64,000 bases of DNA from Micrococcales bacterium (GTDB lineage Bacteria; Actinomycetota; Actinomycetes; Actinomycetales; Cellulomonadaceae), in contig WRMB01000014.1 in NCBI GenBank assembly GCA_009777345.1, forward strand, positions 1-64,000, given 5' to 3'. Under the pieces are notes generated by a model. That model was not told the DNA's origin. It was given only the letters and a program-made list of their open reading frames with translations, and did not search any database. This document shows positions 58,121 through 64,000 of the stretch, piece after piece (the stretch's first letter is position 1; each line of letters starts with the position of its first letter). The position numbers and the translations under genes were made by a program.

Positions 58121-58557
58121 GCACCGCCGTGGTTGGACAACGATATGTGTGTCTTGATCCAGACGGCATGGCAAGCGACAGTTGGTTGTATGTCGTGCTG
58201 CACGCCCAGACAGGCGTAATATACCAGCAGCAGTACGGTGGCTCTGCATGTCTGCAGGGCCAGGTCGAGGGCTATCTTGTTCCGGTGCACGGCCCTCATG
58301 GTCTCGCGGGTCTCCGTAGCTTGTTCGAGGGGCACTTCCGTGGCGTTGGGACCTGTAACTACCGGTGGCAGGACGAAGAACTGGATGCTCTTCGTGAGTC
58401 GGTCCAGCGGATCTGTTTCTGGGCATGCGACGGCCAGAACGAAGTTCCTCACGCACTCCGACCAGACGAGCAGCGGCTGGACGACGCCGATGAGGCGTGG
58501 ATTCCGGTAACCACACCGGATGGGCCGGGCATCCTTGTCTGGCCCAACTCCGACTGA
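58117..58557 (+). CDS. DUF6210 family protein
   Basis: A 146-residue soluble protein. YVCLDPDGMASDSWLYVVL, VIYQQQYGGSACLQGQVEG, then DEAWIPVTTPDGPGILVWPN are hallmarks of DUF6210 as I know it. Function unknown; such small proteins often occur as immunity-like or accessory genes. It starts inside the hflX stop (ATGA), so it is translated from the same message. The base composition is clearly lower in GC than hflX, suggesting recent acquisition. Confidence 0.7.
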   Translation: MSTAVVGQRYVCLDPDGMASDSWLYVVLHAQTGVIYQQQYGGSACLQGQVEGYLVPVHGPHGLAGLRSLFEGHFRGVGTCNYRWQDEELDALRESVQRICFWACDGQNEVPHALRPDEQRLDDADEAWIPVTTPDGPGILVWPNSD

Positions 58558-58734
58558 CATCCGGCTGCCTCATACCTCATCGTAATTCCATCCCCATCAG
58601 TTGGTTGCATTTATTATGCGACACTCCGCAACGGGTTGTCCTGGCGTATTTTGGCCGACAGCCGTCTGATACACGGCTCCGCACGTCCAGGCTCTCTCAG
58701 CGTAAGCTCAGGCGGCGCCTGCCAGAGTGCAGCC
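58558..58734. other. AT-richer intergenic region
   Basis: No gene seen. It contains a small AGCCGT/ACGGCT hairpin (about 58663-58681) and TAAGCT (58703-58708), a possible -10 box for the DUF6463 gene. Confidence 0.4.
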
Positions 58735-59142
58735 ATGACAACCACCACTGGACGTTCCCTCTGGCGCCACGTCGGCGCACTCTTCACGGCCACCGGCCTG
58801 CTGCACGTCGTCGTATTCACGTTCGTGGGCCGTGAGACTGGCGCCGATATCGTGCGGGCCGGAATGGTCAACGCCATCGGGAGCTACGAGAACCGCGCCT
58901 TGTTCTGGTACGGAGGAATGCTGGCAGGAGCAGCGATGGTTCTCGTCGGCCTGCTCATGACCAGCTGGGTCCGGGCCACAGGCCGACCGGTTCCTCGCTA
59001 CGTCGGCTGGACCCTTGTCGGGCTGGGCGTCGTCACAGCGGTCCTCCAGCCGCTGTCGGGCGGTGTCTTGGTGATTGCGGTCGGCCTCGTCGCCCTGTCC
59101 GGTCCACGCACGCAGACCGTTCAGCCCGGTCAGTCGCAGTAG
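58735..59142 (+). CDS. DUF6463 family membrane protein
   Basis: A 135-residue integral membrane protein with four helices: HVGALFTATGLLHVVVFTFV, ALFWYGGMLAGAAMVLVGLL, VGWTLVGLGVVTAVLQPL and GGVLVIAVGLVAL. The order and the NRALFWYG/RPVPRYVGW junctions match DUF6463. Its function is unknown. ATG 58735; no strong ribosome site. It stands alone before the STAND gene. Confidence 0.75.
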   Translation: MTTTTGRSLWRHVGALFTATGLLHVVVFTFVGRETGADIVRAGMVNAIGSYENRALFWYGGMLAGAAMVLVGLLMTSWVRATGRPVPRYVGWTLVGLGVVTAVLQPLSGGVLVIAVGLVALSGPRTQTVQPGQSQ

Positions 59143-59243
59143 GAGACGAGGCATCTTCCGGACGCCGCCGCGGCCTTGGGAGCATCGGCTGCGGTCAACG
59201 GGACAGACCAGCCGGTACAGTGACCATCTGAACAGGTCAGTTC

Positions 59244-62200
59244 GTGGAACGGGTGGGCATGTCGGTGCGACGGTCGGTCGTCAAGGCCGCCGTCCAGGGG
59301 TTGATGACGCTGGGCGGCGCCGCCGCGGTCGTCGCGACGGGGGACCCGGGGCTGGGTGTGGTCCTCACGGGTCTGAGCGGGGCGGGGGCGTCCGTCGGGG
59401 GAGACGTGGTCGACCAGGTCTTCGGCAGCACCAGGCGTGAGGCTCTGGACGCGCAGGTCAGGTCTGCGGTGTCGGCTCGCTTCCCTGACCTCGGCCGCAA
59501 GGAGCTCAAGGCTGGTCTGAGGTCGGCTTGCGACATCATGGCGGCCCACGCCCTGACGATGGAGGATTGGGCCGCGCTGGACCTCGATCCCCGTCGGGCG
59601 GCCCAGACGGTCGTGGGCCGGGCCCACGAGGCCTCCGGTGGGCTTGTCCAGGCCGTCGTCGAGGAGACCTACCGGGCCATGGCGCCCTACCAGGTGTTCA
59701 TCGTCGAGGCTCTGACCCGGTTGGGACGTATCGAGACCAAGACCGACCGGCTGGTCACGACCGCCGAGCGTCAGACCGAGCTGCTGGTGTCGATCGAGGA
59801 GAAGGTCGGTGCCGGTCCGGCGGTGCGGGTGCCGCCGGTGGGGAACCCGCCCGACGCCGCTCCGGCGCCGCAGCCCAGGTCGGCGGTGCGCGACGCGATC
59901 GACGCCGCGTGGTCGGGTGCGCCGACGGTGGTGATGATGACCCAGGTGCTGCGCGGCGACGGCGGGGTGGGCAAGTCGCAGCTGGCCGGTCAGTACTTCC
60001 GCCTCAGCGACGCGGCGGTCAAGGTGTGGGTCGACGCGTCCCGCCTGGACGGTGTGATCAGCGGTTACGCCGCCGCGGCCCGGGCGGTGGGACTGCGCAG
60101 GGAGAACGACGAGGCGCTGGCGCGGGCCTTCCGTGCCTGGCTGGCGGCGGCGGATCGGACCTGGTTCGTGGTGCTCGACGACCTGGACGTCGACCCCGTG
60201 CAGCTGGCGCCGTGGTGGCCGCCGACCGTCAGCCCAGGCCGAACGCTGGTCACCACCCGTCGCCGCGGGGCGGGCTACCACGGGTCGGGCCGGGTCGAGG
60301 TGGACCTGGACGTATACACCCCGGCCGAGGCTGCATCGTACGTGACCGAGCGCCTAGCAGGGGCCGTGGCGACCGACCCCGCCGAGGTTGAGGCCCTGAC
60401 CGAAGACCTGGGTCGGCACCCAGTGGCGTTGAGCCTGGCCGCGGCGGTCATCATCGACAGCCCCCGCTTCGCCACCGTCGCGCAGTACCGCCAGGTGCTG
60501 CACGACCGCTCACGCTCCCTGACGGACGCCCTGCCCGGCCAGGACGCCCTGCACGCCGAGCTGGCCCGACGAGGCCGCCCGACCGACGACCGGTGGACCA
60601 TCGCGGCGATCTGGGACATCGCCGTCGAACGTGCGACCGAACGCTCGGCGCACGCCCCGGCCATGGCCGCGCTGCTGTCGTTCGCCCACCCCACCCAGAC
60701 CCCTCGCCCCCTGTTCCTCACCGAGGCGGCCCGTCGGTATCTAGGGTCGCCCGATGCTCCGCTCACCGACGAGCAGACGTGGACCGCTCTGGACGCCCTG
60801 GTGTCGGTGTCCCTGGTAGCCGTCGGTCGTGATCCGTGGAGCCCGGTCGCCGTCCACGCCCTGGCCCAGCGCACCATCCGCGACACCCTGGACCCCGACC
60901 AGCAGGCCAGCGCAGCCCGGGCCCTGGCCGACGCTGCGGCCGAGGTCTGGGACAGCGCGCCGCCTGATGGGGCTGGTGGCCTGCGCGCCACCGTCACCGC
61001 TCTGCGCGACCTGGCCGGACCGGCCCTGGTCGACGCTGAAGTCCACCGGGCGCTGTTCCTGGCCGGGGACTCTCTGGGCAGCGCGGGCCGGGTCCGGCGT
61101 GCCGTCAGGTACTACGAGGACCTTCGCGCCCGCCTCGTGGCAGACCCAGACCGTCGTGATGTCTTGGCGGTCCGGCGGTGCTCCGCTTTCTGGCGCGCCA
61201 AATCGGGTGACGTCACTGGTGCCATCGCCGCGTTGGAGGATCTGCTGGTCGATCTGCTGCGGGTTCTGGGTCCTGACCACCCCGACACCCTGCTGGCTCG
61301 TCACAATATCGCTCGCTGGCGCGCCACCTCCGGCGATGTCGTCGGGGGCCTGGCTGCGCTGGAGGACGTGCTGGCCGACTCGGTGCGGGTGCTGGGTCTG
61401 AACCATTACCGCACCTTGTCCACCCGGCACTACATCGCTCGTTGGCGTGCTGTCTCTGGTGATATCGCTGGTGGTCTCGCTGGGTTGGAAGAGGTGCTGG
61501 CCGAACGGCTGAAGGCGCTCGGTCGGGACCACTACCGCACGCTGTCGACCCGGCACGATATCGCCCATTGGCGTGCTGCTTCTGGCGATATCACCGGGGG
61601 ACTTGCTGGTATGAAGGAGGTGTTGGCCGCCCGGGCGCGGACGCGGGGCCGGGACCACCCCGACACCCTGTCTACCCGGCATGACATCGCCCGCTGGCGT
61701 GCTGCTTTAGGTGATGTTGCTGGTGGTCTGGCTGGACTGGGAGAGGTACTGGCCGATCGGGTGCGAGTACTGGGACCGGACCATCCAAGTACCTTGTCCA
61801 CTCGGCACTACATCGCTCGTTGGCGCGCGGTGTCCGGTGATGTCGTCGGTGGTCTGGCTGAGTTCGAAAAAGTGCTGGTGGACAAGGCGCGGGTGCTGGG
61901 TCCCGACCATCCCAGCACGTTGTCCACCCGGCACAACGTCGCGCGTTGGCGGGCCGCCTCTGGTGATGTCGCTGGTGGTCTGGCAGGACTAAAGGACGTG
62001 CTGGCTGACCGGGTCAGGGTGCTGGGTCCGGACCACCCCGACACTCTGTCCACCCGCTACCGGATCGCTTACTGGTGTGTCGAGTCTGGGGATACCGGTG
62101 GTCTAGCCGAGATGGAGGACGTGCTGGCCAACCGGGTACGGGTCCTAGGTCCGGACCACCCCGGCACCATGGCCACACGACGCAGCCTCGAAGTGTATCG

Positions 62201-62366
62201 GCGACGACTGGGAGGTGCGGCCCAGGCCCGTATTCCCCGCCTGACCGTCGCCGCCGACTCCAGCATCCAGTGGACACCTTTCGACGACTATGTGGAGCTG
62301 ATGGGGATGGTCGGCGTTCAGACCGACATAGACGACGACACCGAGACCCCCGGGGCGGTGGCCTAA
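59244..62366 (+). CDS. STAND (NB-ARC-like) NTPase with TPR sensor array
   Basis: A 1040-residue NLR-like protein. Residues 1-185: helical N-terminal domain with an Ala/Gly-rich hydrophobic segment (about 15-52) and a coiled part; residues 210-430: NTPase with Walker A RGDGGVGKSQLAGQ, Walker B WFVVLDDLD and the NB-ARC-like GRHPVALSLAAA; residues 430-620: helical linker; residues 629-985: eight or nine 42-residue kinesin-light-chain-type TPRs (VLGPDHPDTLSTRH...). Such proteins sense foreign ligands and oligomerise; several are antiphage. GTG 59244 or ATG 59259 may start. TACAGT (59216-59221) is a likely -10 box. Confidence 0.8.
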   Translation: MERVGMSVRRSVVKAAVQGLMTLGGAAAVVATGDPGLGVVLTGLSGAGASVGGDVVDQVFGSTRREALDAQVRSAVSARFPDLGRKELKAGLRSACDIMAAHALTMEDWAALDLDPRRAAQTVVGRAHEASGGLVQAVVEETYRAMAPYQVFIVEALTRLGRIETKTDRLVTTAERQTELLVSIEEKVGAGPAVRVPPVGNPPDAAPAPQPRSAVRDAIDAAWSGAPTVVMMTQVLRGDGGVGKSQLAGQYFRLSDAAVKVWVDASRLDGVISGYAAAARAVGLRRENDEALARAFRAWLAAADRTWFVVLDDLDVDPVQLAPWWPPTVSPGRTLVTTRRRGAGYHGSGRVEVDLDVYTPAEAASYVTERLAGAVATDPAEVEALTEDLGRHPVALSLAAAVIIDSPRFATVAQYRQVLHDRSRSLTDALPGQDALHAELARRGRPTDDRWTIAAIWDIAVERATERSAHAPAMAALLSFAHPTQTPRPLFLTEAARRYLGSPDAPLTDEQTWTALDALVSVSLVAVGRDPWSPVAVHALAQRTIRDTLDPDQQASAARALADAAAEVWDSAPPDGAGGLRATVTALRDLAGPALVDAEVHRALFLAGDSLGSAGRVRRAVRYYEDLRARLVADPDRRDVLAVRRCSAFWRAKSGDVTGAIAALEDLLVDLLRVLGPDHPDTLLARHNIARWRATSGDVVGGLAALEDVLADSVRVLGLNHYRTLSTRHYIARWRAVSGDIAGGLAGLEEVLAERLKALGRDHYRTLSTRHDIAHWRAASGDITGGLAGMKEVLAARARTRGRDHPDTLSTRHDIARWRAALGDVAGGLAGLGEVLADRVRVLGPDHPSTLSTRHYIARWRAVSGDVVGGLAEFEKVLVDKARVLGPDHPSTLSTRHNVARWRAASGDVAGGLAGLKDVLADRVRVLGPDHPDTLSTRYRIAYWCVESGDTGGLAEMEDVLANRVRVLGPDHPGTMATRRSLEVYRRRLGGAAQARIPRLTVAADSSIQWTPFDDYVELMGMVGVQTDIDDDTETPGAVA
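61129..62220 (+). repeat. 126-bp tandem repeats encoding TPR units
   Basis: Eight full and one partial unit of 42 codons. Units share LGPDHP-T-L-TRH-IARWRA-SGDV-GGLA-LE-VLAD, and several are very similar at the DNA level, so unit number can change by recombination. Confidence 0.85.
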
Positions 62367-62600
62367 CAGTCGAACGTCACGGGTGCAGCTCTTCGGACTC
62401 GAGCCTCTGCTTCCTCACCGCTGACCAGAGTGACCTTGCCGGTCTCGATGTCGATGCGGCGGCGGAACTTGTCCCGCCAGGCGGCATCTATCGTCATCGT
62501 CGGAGTCGAGGCTCAGCAGACCGCTGTGGATGACTGCTGCGCGGTCGTGCGGCTCCAGGGCGAGGAGCTCACGTTCGACCTTCGCGACGTCGGCTGCCAT
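62363..62600 (-). pseudogene. Frameshifted addiction-module antitoxin gene
   Basis: From ATG 62600 the frame reads MAADVAKVERELLALEPHDR...LLSLDSDDD, like small addiction-module proteins of the TIGR02574 type. After the GACGATGACGATA stretch (about 62489) the family-typical second half (DAAWRDKFRRRIDIETGKVT, then LVSGEE) continues only in another frame, to TAG 62363-62365. A single-base insertion or two-base loss explains this. No toxin gene is adjacent. The 3' end overlaps the STAND stop. Confidence 0.7.
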
Positions 62601-62625
62601 GACACAAGTGCTACGACGATCACCG

Positions 62626-62631
62626 TAGGCT
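62626..62631 (+). promoter_or_regulatory. -10 box of leaderless dinG promoter
   Basis: TAGGCT begins 13 nt before ATG 62639 and no ribosome site is present. A clear LexA box was not seen here. Confidence 0.6.
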
Positions 62632-62638
62632 GAGCCGC

Positions 62639-64000
62639 ATGTCTGGTGGCTCGTCCGACCGTACGACGGCGCTGCTCGACGCCGCGGTCGAGGTGCTGGG
62701 CGGGGTGCGTCGGGAGGGGCAGGTCGTCATGGCCCAGGCCGTGGCCGACGCGGTGGAGAAGCGGCAGCACCTGCTGGTGCAGGCCGGGACAGGGACCGGT
62801 AAGTCGCTGGGGTACCTGGTGCCGGTGGTGGACCACGCGGTGCGGAACGACAAGCGGGTCGTGGTGTCGACGGCGACGCTGGCGCTGCAGCGGCAGGTCG
62901 TCGGGCGGGACCTGCCGCTCGTCGCTGACGCGCTGGGGTCGCACCTGCCGCGGCCTCCCGTGGTGGCGCTGCTCAAGGGGTGGCACAACTACCTGTGCGT
63001 GCACAAGGTCGCCGGGGGGTACCCGGACGACGGCACGTTGTTCGACCACCTGACGGAACCGATGGGGCCGGGGCCGTCTGACAGTTCAGCCCAGCCCGAC
63101 AGCCTCGGGGCTCAGGTGGTCAGGGTGCGGGAGTGGGCTGAGGAGACCGAGACCGGCGACCGTGACGACCTGGTGCCCGGGGTCGGCGACCGGGCCTGGC
63201 GGCAGGTCTCGGTGACGTCCCTGGAGTGCCTGGGCCGACGCTGCCCGATGCTCGGCGACTGCTTCGGGGACGCCGCCCGGTCGGCCGCCCGGTCCGCGGA
63301 TATCGTCGTGACCAATCACGCCATGCTGGCCGCGACGGCCAGCCACGGGTCCCAGGCGTTGCCCGAGCACGACGTGCTCGTGGTCGACGAGGCCCACGAG
63401 CTGGCCGCCCGGGTGACCGCCCAGGCGACGGCAGAGCTGTCGCTGGCCACGGTGGAGCAGGCCGCTCGCGCGGCGCGACGGCTGGCCGCGCTGCCCACCA
63501 CCGACCTGGACGCGGCCGGCCAGGCGCTGGCCGTGGCGCTGGTGGCCAGCCGGGAGGGACGCTTCCCCGACGGGCTGCCCGACCAGCTGGCCGAACCTGT
63601 GGCGGTGGTGCGCGACACGGTGCGCGGGCTGCTGACGGCGCTGCGGGCTGCAGGACCAGCCAGCCCGGGGGAGCCCGACGGTGGGCGTCAGGTGGCCCAG
63701 GCCGCTCTGACCGAGCTGTTCGAGGTGGCCGAGCGGCTGGTCGCAGCCGACGAGCACACCGTGCTGTGGTGCGCTCGCGGCACTGACCGGCGCGGCGGCC
63801 AGCAGACCCGGCTGCACGCCGCGCCGCTGTCGGTCAGCGGGCTGATCCGCAACCAGCTGCTCACCGACCGGGTGGCGGTGCTCACCTCGGCCACGCTGAG
63901 CCTCGGCGGGTCGTTCGACGCGGCGGCCCGGGCGGTCGGCCTGGCCCAGGACGGTGCGACATCCGGGTCGGCGGCCGGTCGGCAGGCCGGGCAGGAGAGC
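62639..64000 (+). CDS. dinG: DinG-family ATP-dependent DNA helicase (partial at right edge)
   Basis: The first 454 residues of an XPD/DinG-type superfamily 2 helicase; the gene runs off the window. Walker A is QAGTGTGKSLGYL (about residues 48-60), motif Ia VVVSTATLALQ, the iron-sulphur cysteines CVHK... and CLGRRCPMLGDC, then VVTNHAML, the DEAH box VVDEAHELA and VLTSATLS. Such helicases unwind damaged or RNA-bound DNA. ATG 62639 is set by the leaderless promoter. Confidence 0.9.
   Translation, partial: MSGGSSDRTTALLDAAVEVLGGVRREGQVVMAQAVADAVEKRQHLLVQAGTGTGKSLGYLVPVVDHAVRNDKRVVVSTATLALQRQVVGRDLPLVADALGSHLPRPPVVALLKGWHNYLCVHKVAGGYPDDGTLFDHLTEPMGPGPSDSSAQPDSLGAQVVRVREWAEETETGDRDDLVPGVGDRAWRQVSVTSLECLGRRCPMLGDCFGDAARSAARSADIVVTNHAMLAATASHGSQALPEHDVLVVDEAHELAARVTAQATAELSLATVEQAARAARRLAALPTTDLDAAGQALAVALVASREGRFPDGLPDQLAEPVAVVRDTVRGLLTALRAAGPASPGEPDGGRQVAQAALTELFEVAERLVAADEHTVLWCARGTDRRGGQQTRLHAAPLSVSGLIRNQLLTDRVAVLTSATLSLGGSFDAAARAVGLAQDGATSGSAAGRQAGQES

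Noticed and set aside
55889..58573. Minus-strand frame of 894 codons ending in DUF1697
   Set aside because: Only the part from ATG 56428 matches DUF1697; the remainder is antisense to hflX.

Overview
The window is chromosomal DNA from a very high-GC Gram-positive bacterium of the phylum Actinomycetota, most likely order Micrococcales or Actinomycetales; the genus cannot be fixed from the sequence. The reasons are GTG/TTG starts, gene orders (leuA-recO-uppS-glyS-dusB, dgt-dnaG, recA-recX-rny-miaB-miaA, hflX-dinG), a PFNA-type signalling operon, and many leaderless promoters (a TAnnnT-like -10 box 12-13 nt before the start codon).

Layout. 1-2860: a polymorphic-toxin cassette array, with the 3' end of a YeeF-like nuclease toxin, a YezG-like immunity gene, a broken CdiA-type tRNase tip, another immunity candidate, then a second nuclease module and second YezG-like gene; the flanks are a direct repeat with 2158-bp spacing. 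3143-4696: a membrane-anchored alpha/beta hydrolase. 4791-19872: an eight-gene PFNA-like operon (PP2C phosphatase, FHA, Ser/Thr kinase, giant Ig/FnIII surface protein, MoxR ATPase, DUF58, transglutaminase-like, RDD-FHA) with 4-bp overlaps; the transglutaminase-like protein lacks the catalytic Cys and His. 19929-32637: leuA behind a Leu-rich leader peptide and attenuator, recO, uppS, a VTT/DedA-like gene, glyS, dusB, a malEFG sugar importer without an ATPase gene, a DUF1905 gene and dgt.

32814-42048: dnaG, a DUF4143 ATPase inserted behind a duplicated dnaG 3' end with operator-like repeats, then recA (SOS box), recX, rny, miaB. 42162-50388: an AspT/YidE-type transporter, three YbjN genes, an Hsp90 homologue, a TPR protein and miaA. 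50389-56428: an accessory island holding a low-GC unknown secreted-looking gene pair, a toxin-antitoxin operon between roughly 410-bp direct repeats of a methyltransferase gene, the intact methyltransferase and DUF1697. 56633-64000: hflX, DUF6210, DUF6463, a STAND/NB-ARC-TPR protein with near-identical 42-residue repeats, a frameshifted antitoxin gene and the 5' part of dinG.

Themes: housekeeping blocks are interrupted at gene ends by mobile or conflict modules (polymorphic toxins, DUF4143 ATPase, toxin-antitoxin, STAND NTPase), several insertions duplicated the end of the adjacent gene, and three intergenic gaps carry unusually long inverted repeats, including a perfect 66-bp palindrome. I saw no rRNA, tRNA, CRISPR array, transposase or integrase.
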